Shown: positions 8,428-17,528, counted from the stretch's first letter. The stretch is 64,000 nt of DNA from Fusobacterium mortiferum ATCC 9817 (GCF_000158195.2 NZ_GL987994.1:182343-246342), one strand, 5' to 3'. Translations and numbers: made by a program. The notes: generated by a model from the letters alone, not told the origin.

Positions 8428-9207
8428 ATGAAAATTTCAATACTTGGAAGTGGAAGTGGAGGAAATGCCACATACATAGAGAGTGAAAATGGAAAAATCT
8501 TAATAGATGCAGGATTTAGTTGTAAAAAGATAGAAGAAAGACTTTCTATTATTCAAAGGGATATCTCTGATATAAATGGAATACTAATAACCCATGAACA
8601 TATAGACCATATACAAGGGGCAGGGATAATCTCAAGAAAATACAATGTTCCTATCTATATCACTCCAGAGAGCTTTAAAGCTGGAGAGAGTAAATTAGGA
8701 AAAATAGCAGCAGAAAATCTTAGATTTATAGATAATGAAAAGTTTATAATAAACGATAGTCTACTTGTAAAGCCTTTTGACGTGATGCATGATGCTTGTA
8801 GAACAGTAGGATATAGAATAGAGTCTCAAAATGGAAAGGTTGCAGCTATCTCTACTGATATAGGATATGTAAATAATATAGTGAGAGAAAATTTTAAAGA
8901 GGTAGATATTATGGTAATAGAGAGTAACTATGACTATAATATGCTTATGAATTGTAACTATCCTTGGGATTTAAAAGCTAGGGTTAAGAGTAGAAATGGG
9001 CATCTTTCAAATAATGAAGCAGCTAAATTTATAAAAGAGATGTATAATGAAAAACTAAAAAAAGTATATTTAGCTCATATAAGTAAGGATAGTAATAATC
9101 CAGATATAGTGAGGGATACAATAGCTCAAGAGTTGAGAGAGAGTAGAATCAGATTGGAATATGAGTTAGCAAAACAGGACAGAGCCACTGAATTATTTGA
9201 ACTTTAG
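8428..9207 (+). CDS. Metallo-beta-lactamase-fold hydrolase, WalJ/YycJ type
   Basis: A 259-residue cytosolic hydrolase. The N-terminus GSGSGGNATYIE and the metal motif THEHIDH at residues 55-61 are typical of YycJ/WalJ proteins; further metal ligands lie in MHDACRTVG and AHISKDSNNP. The family is linked in Firmicutes to cell-wall signalling and DNA repair coordination and may act as a nuclease. It starts a plus-strand operon and runs 8 bp short of the start of the next gene. The walRK-type system usually beside it is absent here. Confidence 0.87.
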   Translation: MKISILGSGSGGNATYIESENGKILIDAGFSCKKIEERLSIIQRDISDINGILITHEHIDHIQGAGIISRKYNVPIYITPESFKAGESKLGKIAAENLRFIDNEKFIINDSLLVKPFDVMHDACRTVGYRIESQNGKVAAISTDIGYVNNIVRENFKEVDIMVIESNYDYNMLMNCNYPWDLKARVKSRNGHLSNNEAAKFIKEMYNEKLKKVYLAHISKDSNNPDIVRDTIAQELRESRIRLEYELAKQDRATELFEL

Positions 9208-9217
9208 GAGGTGCAAG

Positions 9218-9808
9218 ATGGAAGAGATAGATAATTTTTGGGAAGAGATAAAGTTTGAAGTAGGAAGTTTAGGAAAAACTTATGGAGATATATCAGAGAG
9301 AAAAACTCTCATAGGAAGTGGAAATAGAGAGGCAGATATTTTATTTATAGGAGATGATCCAGATCTATATCAAAATGAAGATTTAAAAGTAGCTCCTAGT
9401 TCAAGTGGGGAGTTTTTAATAAAGCTTTGTGATATAGAGGGAATTACACCAGATGATTATTATATTACAACATTGGCTAAGAAAGATTGTAAATTTTCAG
9501 AGTTTATGGAAGAAGAGAGAGAGCAACTAAAAGAGTTACTAAATCTACAAATTGCCTTGGTTAAGCCCAAAATAATTGTAGTTTTAGGTTCAGAGGTAGC
9601 TGAAACTTTATTAGATAGAGATGTGAAGTTAGGAGAAGAGAGAGGGAATATTTTAGAGTGGATAGGAGGAATAAAACTTCTTATCACTTATGATGTAAAC
9701 TTTGTAAAAAAATCAAGAAATGAAGCAGGGAAAAAATCAAGAGCTGCTCTAGAATTTTGGAATGATTTGAAAATTTTAAAACAAGAGTTGAATAAAATAG
9801 ATGGATAA
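9218..9808 (+). CDS. Degenerate uracil-DNA glycosylase superfamily protein
   Basis: A 196-residue protein that aligns with the core of family-4-type uracil-DNA glycosylases: ADILFIGDDPD, DDYYITTLAKKDC, LVKPKIIVVLGSEVAETLL and a terminal LLITYDVNF segment. The diagnostic residues are altered: GEAPG is GDDPD, the HPS/HPA loop is YDV, and the four iron-sulfur cysteines are missing. It may bind DNA or have lost glycosylase activity. ATG at 9218 is chosen because AGGAGG lies 5 bases upstream; an earlier TTG overlaps the previous gene. Its end overlaps the next gene by 8 bases. Confidence 0.72.
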   Translation: MEEIDNFWEEIKFEVGSLGKTYGDISERKTLIGSGNREADILFIGDDPDLYQNEDLKVAPSSSGEFLIKLCDIEGITPDDYYITTLAKKDCKFSEFMEEEREQLKELLNLQIALVKPKIIVVLGSEVAETLLDRDVKLGEERGNILEWIGGIKLLITYDVNFVKKSRNEAGKKSRAALEFWNDLKILKQELNKIDG

Positions 9809-10352
9809 AAAAAGTTTGAGATTAAAGATAAAAAAACTTAGAGATTCAATGGGAAAAGATCAAAGAGAGCTTGAGAGTAAAATTCTTTGTAAAAAAATTT
9901 TACAATTAGATGAATATAAAAATGCTAGAAAAATTTTATCTTTTATGAATTTTGGAAGTGAAGTGGAGATAGAGAGATTGAATGAAAAGATATTAGAAGA
10001 GAATAAGATTCTCTATCTTCCTAGAGTAGAAAAAGATGGTACTCTTTCAATAGTTGAATATGGAAAAGGATTTTCTATTGGGAGCTATGGAATAAGAGAG
10101 CCTATTGGGGATAATTATTTAGGAAATTTAGATTTAATAATCACTCCTGGACTTGCCTTTGATCTGGAAGGAAATAGATTGGGATATGGAAAAGGTTATT
10201 ATGACAAACTTTTTCTTAATAATTTTTCTACTTTAAAAATAGCTCCTATCTTTGATATTCAATTAGTTGAGAGTATTCCATATGAAGAGCATGATATAAA
10301 AATAGATATGATAATTACAAAAAATGAGATTTTAAGAATTAAGAAGTATTGA
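9801..10352 (+). CDS. 5-formyltetrahydrofolate cyclo-ligase
   Basis: A 183-residue cytosolic enzyme that converts 5-formyl-THF to 5,10-methenyl-THF using ATP, which recycles the storage folate. The C-terminal signature is intact: LIITPGLAFD, then GNRLGYGKGYYDKLF near residues 123-137. The N-terminal basic helix KKSLRLKIKKLRDSM is also typical. It overlaps the upstream gene by 8 bases, so translation is probably coupled. Confidence 0.93.
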   Translation: MDKKSLRLKIKKLRDSMGKDQRELESKILCKKILQLDEYKNARKILSFMNFGSEVEIERLNEKILEENKILYLPRVEKDGTLSIVEYGKGFSIGSYGIREPIGDNYLGNLDLIITPGLAFDLEGNRLGYGKGYYDKLFLNNFSTLKIAPIFDIQLVESIPYEEHDIKIDMIITKNEILRIKKY

Positions 10353-10407
10353 AAAAACTTAGTTAATATGGTAAAATTTTATATAAGAAAAAATTAGGAG
10401 GTTTATT

Positions 10408-11157
10408 GTGGCAGGACATAGTAAATGGGCAAATATCCAATACAGAAAGGGAGCTCAAGATAAGAAAAGAGCCAAATTATTTACAAAATTTGGAAAAGAG
10501 TTAACAATTGCAGCTAAGGAAGGTGGGGGAGACCCTAACTTCAACCCAAGATTAAGACTTGCAATTGAGAAGGCAAAAGCTGGAAACATGCCTAAAGATA
10601 TATTAGAAAGAGCAATTAAAAAAGGTACAGGGGAATTAGAAGGTGTAGACTTCATAGAGATGAGATATGAAGGATATGGACCAGTAGGAACAGCTTTTAT
10701 AGTTGATGTTGTTACTGATAATAAAAATAGATCAGCTTCTGAATTAAGAATGACTTTCACAAGAAAAGGTGGAAACTTAGGAACTGATGGTGCTGTTGCT
10801 TGGATGTTTAAAAAGCAAGGAGTTATAACAGTAAAATCTGAAGGAATCGATGCTGACGAGTTTATGATGGCAGCATTAGAAGCTGGAGCAGAAGATGTTT
10901 CTGAAGAGGATGGAGTATTTGAAGTAATTACTGATTATACAGAGTTCCAAACTGTATTAGAAAATTTAAAAGCAGCTGGATATAATTATGAAGAAGCTGA
11001 AATAGCTATGAATCCAGAAAATAAAGTTCAAATTACAGATTTAGATACAGCTAAGAAAGTTATGGCACTTTATGAAGCTTTAGATGATTTAGATGACGTT
11101 CAAGAAGTTTATGCTAACTTTGATATAGCTGATGATATTTTAGCTCAATTAGACTAA
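10408..11157 (+). CDS. yebC: YebC/PmpR family regulator or translation factor
   Basis: A 249-residue protein of the YebC/TACO1 family with the unmistakable N-terminus AGHSKWANIQYRKGAQD and the three-domain length usual for the family. Members have been described as DNA-binding regulators and more recently as ribosome-associated factors that help translate difficult stretches such as polyproline. Translation starts at GTG 10408 behind AGGAGG. It lies 55 bp after the folate enzyme and is followed by a terminator. Confidence 0.95.
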   Translation: MAGHSKWANIQYRKGAQDKKRAKLFTKFGKELTIAAKEGGGDPNFNPRLRLAIEKAKAGNMPKDILERAIKKGTGELEGVDFIEMRYEGYGPVGTAFIVDVVTDNKNRSASELRMTFTRKGGNLGTDGAVAWMFKKQGVITVKSEGIDADEFMMAALEAGAEDVSEEDGVFEVITDYTEFQTVLENLKAAGYNYEEAEIAMNPENKVQITDLDTAKKVMALYEALDDLDDVQEVYANFDIADDILAQLD

Positions 11158-11169
11158 TAAAATAATAAT

Positions 11170-11210
11170 GAGAAGATTTATTTTTGATAGATAAGTCTTC
11201 TCTTTTTTTT
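11170..11210 (+). terminator. Intrinsic terminator after yebC
   Basis: GAGAAGA (11170-11176) pairs with TCTTCTC (11196-11202), extended by an inner TTAT/ATAA, and is followed by eight T residues. Confidence 0.8.
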
Positions 11211-11314
11211 GAAATATAAGTTTAAACTCTAAAAAATATCACTTTAAATATTAAACTATACTATTTTGGTTAAAAATAACTCTGCTTAGAGTTAAAAAAT
11301 GGAAGTAAAATAAT

Positions 11315-11349
11315 TTGAAAAAACTAAACAAAGATAGTATAGTATCTTT
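11315..11349 (+). promoter_or_regulatory. Promoter with overlapping 20-bp palindrome before NADH oxidase
   Basis: TTGAAA (11315-11320) and TATAGT (11338-11343) are 17 bases apart and form a plausible promoter. The near-perfect palindrome AAAGATAGTATAGTATCTTT (11330-11349) covers the -10 box and looks like an operator. Further upstream, AACTCTAA (11225-11232) is repeated in inverse as TTAGAGTT (11286-11293). The regulator is unknown. Confidence 0.5.
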
Positions 11350-11375
11350 ATAGAAATAGTTTAGGGAGGTATATT

Positions 11376-12707
11376 GTGAGTAAAATAGTAGTAGTAGGAG
11401 CAAATCATGCTGGAACAGCAGCTATAAATACAATGTTAAATAATTATTCAAATAATGAGGTAGTAGTATTTGATAGAAATTCAAATATTAGTTTCTTAGG
11501 GTGTGGAATGGCACTTTGGATAGGAAAACAAATCTCTGGTCCAGAGGGATTATTCTATGCAACAAAAGAGGGATTAGAAGCTAAAGGAGCTAAAATCCAT
11601 ATGGAAACTGAGGTAACTAATATAGACTTTGATAAAAAAGTAGTGTATGCAACTGGAAAAAATGGAGAGAAGTATGAGGAATCATATGATAAATTAGTTC
11701 TTTCAACAGGTTCATTACCTATAGATTTAAATATTCCAGGAAAAGATTTAGAAAATGTACAATTTGTAAAGCTATATCAACATGCTGAAGATGTAATAAA
11801 AAAATTAGAGAACAAGGAGTTCAATAATATAGTAGTAGTAGGTGCTGGATATATCGGAGTAGAACTTGCTGAAGCTTTCCAAAGAATAGGAAAAAATGTA
11901 GAACTAATTGACTTAGCAGACAGTTGTTTATCAGGATATTATGATAAAGAGTTTAGAGATTTAATGAATAAAAATCTAGCTGATAATGGAATCAACTTAA
12001 ATTATGGAGAGAAAGTTCTTGAAATAAAAGGAAATGGTAAAGTTGAAGAAGTAATTACAGATAAAAAATCATATAAAGCTGATATGGTAATATTAGCAGT
12101 TGGATTTGTACCAAATACTAAATTAGGAAAAGATAAGTTAGAGTTATTTAAAAATGCTTATAAAGTAGACTTAACACAAAAAACAAGTTTAGAAGATGTA
12201 TATGCAATAGGAGATTGTGCTACTGTATATGATAACTCAATTCAAGATACTAACTATATAGCATTAGCTACTAATGCTGTACGTTCTGGAGTTGTAGCAG
12301 CTCATAATGTATGTGGAACAAAATTAGAAAGTATAGGAGTTCAAGGTTCTAATGGAATATCTATCTATGGATTAAATATGGTTTCAACAGGACTTACATT
12401 AGAAAAAGCTAAAAAATTAGGGTACAATGCTGTGGCAACTTGCTATGAAGACTTACAAAAACCTGGATTTATAGAACATAATAATGATAAAGTATTAATT
12501 AGCATAGTTTATGATATGGATACAAGAAGGGTTTTAGGAGCACAATTAGCTTCTAGGCAAGATATCTCTATGGGAATTCATATGTTCTCACTAGCTATTC
12601 AAGAGGGAGTAACTATTGATAAATTAAAACTATTAGATATCTTCTTCTTACCTCACTTCAATCAACCATATAACTATATAACAATGGCAGCTTTAAGTGC
12701 TAAATAG
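11376..12707 (+). CDS. NADH oxidase-type flavoprotein disulfide reductase
   Basis: A 443-residue FAD enzyme of the NADH oxidase, NADH peroxidase and CoA-disulfide reductase group. It carries the N-terminal FAD motif [12 protein letters not shown], including His10; the redox cysteine Cys43 in [12 protein letters not shown]; a second Rossmann motif [16 protein letters not shown] for NADH; and the FAD motif YAIGDCATV. The SFLGCG context favours a water-forming NADH oxidase that removes oxygen and regenerates NAD+ in an anaerobe. A single redox cysteine distinguishes it from thioredoxin reductases. GTG at 11376 follows AGGGAGG. It is monocistronic, with a repeat downstream. Confidence 0.88.
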   Translation: MSKIVVVGANHAGTAAINTMLNNYSNNEVVVFDRNSNISFLGCGMALWIGKQISGPEGLFYATKEGLEAKGAKIHMETEVTNIDFDKKVVYATGKNGEKYEESYDKLVLSTGSLPIDLNIPGKDLENVQFVKLYQHAEDVIKKLENKEFNNIVVVGAGYIGVELAEAFQRIGKNVELIDLADSCLSGYYDKEFRDLMNKNLADNGINLNYGEKVLEIKGNGKVEEVITDKKSYKADMVILAVGFVPNTKLGKDKLELFKNAYKVDLTQKTSLEDVYAIGDCATVYDNSIQDTNYIALATNAVRSGVVAAHNVCGTKLESIGVQGSNGISIYGLNMVSTGLTLEKAKKLGYNAVATCYEDLQKPGFIEHNNDKVLISIVYDMDTRRVLGAQLASRQDISMGIHMFSLAIQEGVTIDKLKLLDIFFLPHFNQPYNYITMAALSAK

Positions 12708-12753
12708 GTATAAAAAATAAAATAATTTGAAACGATTAGAGATTTCCAAGTTA

Positions 12754-12922
12754 AAAAGAAAACTAAGAATTGTTCCATATTCCAAGAAGTTGATTAACTA
12801 CGAGCTTATTTCACTAAAAATGCAAGGGTTAAGTCTTCGACTTATTGCATTTTTTAGCGTTCGATTTCGCTGAGTTAATCTAACTTCTCTTCATAAATTA
12901 CACAATTCTTTGAGTTTTCTTT
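12754..12922. repeat. Palindromic intergenic repeat, copy 1
   Basis: An element of about 169 bp between the convergent NADH oxidase and yaaA genes. Its ends are inverted: AAAGAAAACTAAGAATTG and, read from the other end, AAAGAAAACTCAAAGAATTG. Inside, AAGAAGTTGATTAACTA pairs with the complement of GAGTTAATCTAACTTCT, and a central hairpin is formed by AAAAATGCAA and TTGCATTTTT. No ORF is present. Four more copies are in the window. Confidence 0.9.
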
Positions 12923-12941
12923 AGTTGATATATTATCTGAA

Positions 12942-13664
12942 TTATTTTATAAAAAATAATTTAGTTTCTGTGGAGTTTTCTGGAGAAAATTTATAATTAT
13001 CTTCAGAGAACTCTTTTATTTTTTCTAAATCCTCTATTTGATTTAAAGTTATATAATTGAGCATCATTCCTCTAGCTTTTTTTCCCTCTGTACTGATATT
13101 TTTTAATTTTCCATCAATATTTTGTCTAAACTCAATATCAATCACTTTAAATTTTTTATAATCTAAAATTTTAGAAAACTCTTTAGAAGCAAGATTAATA
13201 AAAATTTCTGTGGAATATTTATCAAGATAGTTATTAATATCTCTACTCCAAAATTTGTACATACTCTCATCTAAAATATTTATAGTCATATCTAAACGGT
13301 AAGGTTTAATTTCTGTATTAGGAGAGATTGCTCCATAGAGAGCTGATAGAATAAAAAGATTTTTATTTAGATATTCTATCTCCTTATCACTAAATTTTTC
13401 TATTTCTAATTGTCTAAAAGTAACTCCATCATAAAGAGAGAGAGCTCTATAAGAAGATAAAGTAGCAAAATTTTGAATATTATTATAAGTTTCTTCTAAA
13501 AGTTTACCTTTTAATTTAAAAAGATTACCTATCTCCTCTATTGAAAAAGATTTTAATTTTTCTATAAGAGCTTTTGTATGATTAGTAAATTCTACATCTT
13601 TACTATTTTTTAAATCTATATTTTTATATTTCATTGTTTTACTTGGAGAAAAAATTATCTTCAT
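12942..13664 (-). CDS. yaaA: Peroxide stress protein YaaA family
   Basis: A 240-residue cytosolic protein of the YaaA (DUF328) family, which in Escherichia coli lowers intracellular iron during peroxide stress and binds DNA. The conserved start MKIIFSPSKTMKY, the middle LYGAISPNTEIKPYRLDM and the late KKARGMMLNYI are all visible. It faces the NADH oxidase gene across a repeat. Both relate to oxygen stress, but they are on opposite strands and not an operon. The C-terminus is slightly divergent. Confidence 0.92.
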   Translation of the reverse strand: MKIIFSPSKTMKYKNIDLKNSKDVEFTNHTKALIEKLKSFSIEEIGNLFKLKGKLLEETYNNIQNFATLSSYRALSLYDGVTFRQLEIEKFSDKEIEYLNKNLFILSALYGAISPNTEIKPYRLDMTINILDESMYKFWSRDINNYLDKYSTEIFINLASKEFSKILDYKKFKVIDIEFRQNIDGKLKNISTEGKKARGMMLNYITLNQIEDLEKIKEFSEDNYKFSPENSTETKLFFIK

Positions 13665-13783
13665 AAATAGCCTCGCTTTTTTTATAATATTTTATCTAAT
13701 TTTAAAAAGAAGTTCAATAGAAATTATTTACTTGATATAAAATAACTGATACAATAAAAGAAAAATAAGGCAAAGGGGTAGTT

Positions 13784-14422
13784 ATGAGTATAATCATAAG
13801 GCAAGAAGAGGAAAGAGATTATAGAAGAGTTGAAGAGATAGCAAGAGAAGCTTTTTGGAGTCTATATTTTCCAGGAACAGATATACCTGTTGTAGTAAAT
13901 AAATTACGTAGAAGTTCAGACTTTATAAAAGAACTAACTTATGTAATTGAAGTAAATGGGAAGGTAGAAGGAGCAATTTTTTATACTAATTCTAAGATAA
14001 TAGATAAGAAAGAGGAAGAGCATAAGGTTATATCTTTTGGACCTGTATTTATCTCTCCAGAATTTCATAGACAAGGATTAGGAAGAAAATTAATAACTTA
14101 CACAATAGAAAAAGCTAAAGAGATGGGGTATAGAGCAATAATAACTTTAGGTTATCCATATCACTATGAACCATATGGTTTTTTAGGTGGTAAAAAATAT
14201 GGAATTTCTATGCCAGATATGAAATTTTATAAAGGGCTTTTAGTGCTGTCATTATATGAAGGAGCTTTAGAAAATATATCAGGATATGTTATATTTTCTG
14301 ATGATTTAGAAGCAACTCAAGAAGAGATAGAAGAGTTTGACAAGAGATTTCCATATAAGGAAAAAGGTTTTCAAGAGAGTCAGTTAGAGTATGAAAAAGC
14401 TTGTGCTGAATTAGATGAATAA
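13784..14422 (+). CDS. GNAT family N-acetyltransferase
   Basis: A 212-residue acetyltransferase. The acetyl-CoA binding segment reads FGPVFISPEFHRQGLGRKL near residues 86-104, with the Q/R-x-x-G-x-G loop intact. The following YGFLGGKKYGISMPDM places it with YhbS-like N-acetyltransferases of unknown acceptor. A GGGG site precedes the ATG. It is transcribed alone and ends at a bidirectional terminator. Confidence 0.88.
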   Translation: MSIIIRQEEERDYRRVEEIAREAFWSLYFPGTDIPVVVNKLRRSSDFIKELTYVIEVNGKVEGAIFYTNSKIIDKKEEEHKVISFGPVFISPEFHRQGLGRKLITYTIEKAKEMGYRAIITLGYPYHYEPYGFLGGKKYGISMPDMKFYKGLLVLSLYEGALENISGYVIFSDDLEATQEEIEEFDKRFPYKEKGFQESQLEYEKACAELDE

Positions 14423-14425
14423 ATT

Positions 14426-14467
14426 AAAAGGAGTTTAGAAGTATATATTACTTAAAAACTCCTTTTT
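14426..14467. terminator. Bidirectional terminator
   Basis: AAAAGGAGTTT (14426-14436) pairs with AAACTCCTTTT (14456-14466), with an inner AAGTA/TACTT arm. It lies between the convergent acetyltransferase and EFR1 genes. Confidence 0.8.
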
Positions 14468-14487
14468 AAATTGTGATTTAAAGATAC

Positions 14488-15246
14488 TTATTTTCTAATA
14501 ATTTCATTTAACTTGATATTTGGATTGTGATATTTTCTTCTATTTTTTATTGTAAAATTTTTCATATAGATAGCTTCTTTTGGACACCAATGAAAACAAG
14601 CAAGGCAATGAGTACAATTTGAATTAAATATAGGTTTTCCATTTTGTAATTCAATATTTTTAGTTGGACATACTTGTTTGCAGATTCCACAGCTAATACA
14701 ACTATCATTTACAATAAATTTTTTAGGGGAGAACTCCCACTCTGAAAATAGCTTCATTATATAATATTGAAAAATTTGGAAATAATTATTAGATAATTTT
14801 CTATTAATTCTCTTTTTAATATCTTCAATAACAGGAATAATATCTATTTCTACTTGTTTTAATTTCTCATTATCTTTTTCTATTGGAAATAGTATAGCAT
14901 TATCTGGCATAAATAAAATATTTTCATAATTTATATTTTTATTTTGAGATTTTAAAATTTTTCTAAAATTTATAAAAGTAGCCCCTGCAATACTATAGCA
15001 ATTTGGGAGAGCAAATATATATTCTATTTTGGAAAAATCAAATTTTTTAATAATATTTTTTACAAGTGGAGGGATATCCCCAAAATATACAGGAAAAATA
15101 AATCCAACTTCTTTAGATTTTGGAGTAATTTTTTCAAAACGTGAGAGAGTTTCTATTGGAATTAAATTACAATCTATGAAACTTTCTTTAATTTTTTTAG
15201 CAATATACAGGGAATTCCCAGTTCCAGAAAAATAATAAATTTCCAT
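14488..15246 (-). CDS. EFR1 family flavodoxin-ferredoxin
   Basis: A 252-residue electron-transfer protein joining two domains. The N-terminal flavodoxin-like part opens with IYYFSGTGNSLYIAKKI, an FMN phosphate-binding loop. The C-terminal part has two 4Fe-4S motifs, CISCGICKQVCP near residue 183 and CTHCLACFHWCP near 209. EFR1 proteins are widespread in anaerobes and their partners are mostly unknown. It ends the minus-strand run that includes the EI24, phosphatase and M48 genes. Confidence 0.92.
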   Translation of the reverse strand: MEIYYFSGTGNSLYIAKKIKESFIDCNLIPIETLSRFEKITPKSKEVGFIFPVYFGDIPPLVKNIIKKFDFSKIEYIFALPNCYSIAGATFINFRKILKSQNKNINYENILFMPDNAILFPIEKDNEKLKQVEIDIIPVIEDIKKRINRKLSNNYFQIFQYYIMKLFSEWEFSPKKFIVNDSCISCGICKQVCPTKNIELQNGKPIFNSNCTHCLACFHWCPKEAIYMKNFTIKNRRKYHNPNIKLNEIIRK

Positions 15247-15256
15247 AATATCTCCT

Positions 15257-16018
15257 TTATTTAGTTGAGATAGAATTAGATTGAGGATAATCTTTAAGTA
15301 GCTCTAAAGTTATCTTAGTAGTAGCTATACAGGTAATAAGTGGAGCTATAAATATTCCAATAATTGGAATAAAAAATAGAAGTGTAAAGATTCCACCACA
15401 AAGTGCAGCATACACTCTTTGTTTTTTTAAAAATTCAAGGCTTTCCTTTGGAGTAAGATTATATCTTTCTAAGGTATAATCCATAAATGAAAAACCTGTA
15501 AAATATCCTTGAATAATAAATATAAGTAGTGGGATAGATAAATTTATTGGGAAAATAAATCCAAGTAACATTACTACACAAGTCCCAACCATCTGTTTAA
15601 AAAAACTTTTTAAGCCGATATCAATACCTCTTAATAAAAATTTAATATTATCTCCAAAAGTGAAATCAAATTTTTTTCCTGTAAGATGAGTTTCCACTCT
15701 TTCTGATATATATCCAAGAATAGGGGAGATAATTACAAGAAGTAATGATTTATAAACTAGATAGTAGAAAAATATCGTACATATCCATATTAAAATTTTT
15801 ATTAAAACATATATGATAGAGCTATATTCTCCAAGTTTGAAAAAATTTTCAAAAGCTGTAGCAATACTTAGAGATAGATAATCTCCTAAATATACAAAAA
15901 TTCCAAAGAGTATTAAACTTATAATCCCAGGCAGGAAGTAAAATTTCTTAAGTCCAGCTTCTCTAACAATTTTAAAAGCATCTAAAAAAGAGTTAAAAAC
16001 CAAATTAATAGTTTTCAT
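15257..16018 (-). CDS. EI24 domain (CysZ-like) membrane protein
   Basis: A 253-residue integral membrane protein of the EI24/CysZ family, with about five to six hydrophobic helices and the marker LISPILGYISERVE near residue 115. CysZ is a sulfate channel in proteobacteria; distant members like this one have no firm substrate. I place the start at ATG 16018, with GGAG 9 bases upstream, so it overlaps the end of the phosphatase gene by 14 bases and is probably translationally coupled to it. Confidence 0.8.
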   Translation of the reverse strand: MKTINLVFNSFLDAFKIVREAGLKKFYFLPGIISLILFGIFVYLGDYLSLSIATAFENFFKLGEYSSIIYVLIKILIWICTIFFYYLVYKSLLLVIISPILGYISERVETHLTGKKFDFTFGDNIKFLLRGIDIGLKSFFKQMVGTCVVMLLGFIFPINLSIPLLIFIIQGYFTGFSFMDYTLERYNLTPKESLEFLKKQRVYAALCGGIFTLLFFIPIIGIFIAPLITCIATTKITLELLKDYPQSNSISTK

Positions 16019-16640
16019 AATCATCTGCTCCAAGATGTGAAACATCAGAGAAAATATCTACACTATATTTTCCATCTGTATAATCTACTATTGAAAGACT
16101 TGTGTTTTGAGGAACTGCTACCTTTCCTAATTCATCAAAACTGATACCCTTTATAACCTTAAATATAGCTTTCAAAGTCATTCCATGAGTAACAACTACA
16201 ATCACATCATCTTCTTTATGATTTTCAGTTATTTTTTTCAATCCTCTTTCTACTCTTTCTATAAGCTGAGGAAAAGTTTCTCCATCATAAGGGATTGGAT
16301 TATAATCTTTTGGATTGAAGAAAAAATTGTGAAATTGCTCAGGATATGTAGCTTCAAACTTTTCTCTAGGAACACCTTCCATTCTTCCTACTGATATCTC
16401 TTTAAACTCATCAATTGTTTCTATTTTGATATCTCTATCTCCTATTATAAGTTTTGATGTTTCAATAGTTCTACCAAGAGGAGAAGAGTAAAAATTTGTA
16501 AACTCTGTATTTTTTAATCTCTCTCCTAATTTTTTAGCTTGTTCTCTTCCCTTTTCTGTAAGTGGAGAATTAGATGAACCTTGGAAAATTCTTAAAGTAT
16601 TCCATACTGTTTCTCCATGTCTGATAAAATAAATTTTCAT
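16005..16640 (-). CDS. Histidine phosphatase family protein
   Basis: A 211-residue member of the phosphoglycerate mutase-like branch. The phospho-acceptor motif IRHGETVWN (RHG at 7-9) is followed by FYSSPLGRTIETS, the acid/base region GRMEGVPREKFE, and VVVTHGMTLKAI with the second catalytic histidine. Similar proteins are cofactor-dependent mutases, alpha-ribazole phosphatases or generic phosphatases; no cobalamin genes are nearby. ATG 16640 is supported by AAAGGA. It overlaps the EI24 gene. Confidence 0.88.
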   Translation of the reverse strand: MKIYFIRHGETVWNTLRIFQGSSNSPLTEKGREQAKKLGERLKNTEFTNFYSSPLGRTIETSKLIIGDRDIKIETIDEFKEISVGRMEGVPREKFEATYPEQFHNFFFNPKDYNPIPYDGETFPQLIERVERGLKKITENHKEDDVIVVVTHGMTLKAIFKVIKGISFDELGKVAVPQNTSLSIVDYTDGKYSVDIFSDVSHLGADDYENY

Positions 16641-16653
16641 AATTTCGTCCTTT

Positions 16654-17424
16654 CTATTTTGTAATATTTTTAAATTTTTCACTTTGTAAAAAGTTTTTTA
16701 TGTTGTTTATTCTGGTAGTATCGCTAGGATGTGTACTTAAAAACTCTGGTTGTCCACCACCAGAAGAAGTTTTCATTCTTTCCCAAAAACTTATAGCAGT
16801 ATTAGGGTTATAGCCAGCTAATTTCATAAAAATAAGCCCTAATTCATCAGCCTCTGTTTCATGTTCTCTACTATATTTTAAAAGAACAAGATTTGAAGCA
16901 CCACCATATATTTGAGTAGGGAGTCCCATAGAGTTTAAAATAGAACCACCGAGATTTTGTAGTACTGAATAGCTTGCTTGTTCTCTTCCATGTTCAGCAA
17001 TAGCATGAGCTATCTCATGGGACATAACAACAGCTAGTCCATTTTCATCTTTAGTATAAGGGAGGATCCCACTATAGACAGCTACCTTACCTCCAGGCAT
17101 ACACCAAGCATTAGGAACACTATTTTCTATTAAGTTAAACTCCCATTGATATTTAAATTTAGATATTTTTTGCTCTGGATGTTCTTTAAAATATCTATCA
17201 ACAGCATTAGCAATTCTATTTCCAACTTTTTTAACAAGTTTAGCATCACTGTTATTTAGAACTTTACTATGAACAATAATTTCTCTATATTGAGAATAGC
17301 TTTGATTAATCATATCCTCTTCAGAAACTAAAAGTAATTGTTTTCTTCCAGAAATAGGAGCATTGGTACAAGCTATAAATAAAGTTAAAAGTAATGAGAT
17401 AAAAAATATTTTTTTTATTTTCAT
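16654..17424 (-). CDS. M48 family metalloprotease, lipoprotein
   Basis: A 256-residue zinc protease resembling YggG/LoiP. The lipoprotein signal ends in LFIACT, so it should be tethered in the periplasm or to the outer membrane. The catalytic HEIAH lies near residue 137 and the third ligand Glu in EHETEADELG near 187. Related proteases degrade misfolded outer-membrane proteins. It is the promoter-proximal gene of the minus-strand cluster; its stop lies 14 bp before the phosphatase start. Confidence 0.9.
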   Translation of the reverse strand: MKIKKIFFISLLLTLFIACTNAPISGRKQLLLVSEEDMINQSYSQYREIIVHSKVLNNSDAKLVKKVGNRIANAVDRYFKEHPEQKISKFKYQWEFNLIENSVPNAWCMPGGKVAVYSGILPYTKDENGLAVVMSHEIAHAIAEHGREQASYSVLQNLGGSILNSMGLPTQIYGGASNLVLLKYSREHETEADELGLIFMKLAGYNPNTAISFWERMKTSSGGGQPEFLSTHPSDTTRINNIKNFLQSEKFKNITK

Positions 17425-17528
17425 ATAATCCCCTCCTGAATTATCTTAACCAAAGATATTTTATTATTTAGAGATATTTGATATAATATGTTATAATATA
17501 TTGTACTCGATTTTAAGGAGGTTGTAAA

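Noticed and set aside
12754-12922. A CRISPR array or integron attC array made of the repeated sequences
   Set aside because: The five copies are far apart, with no regular spacers, integrase or cas genes.
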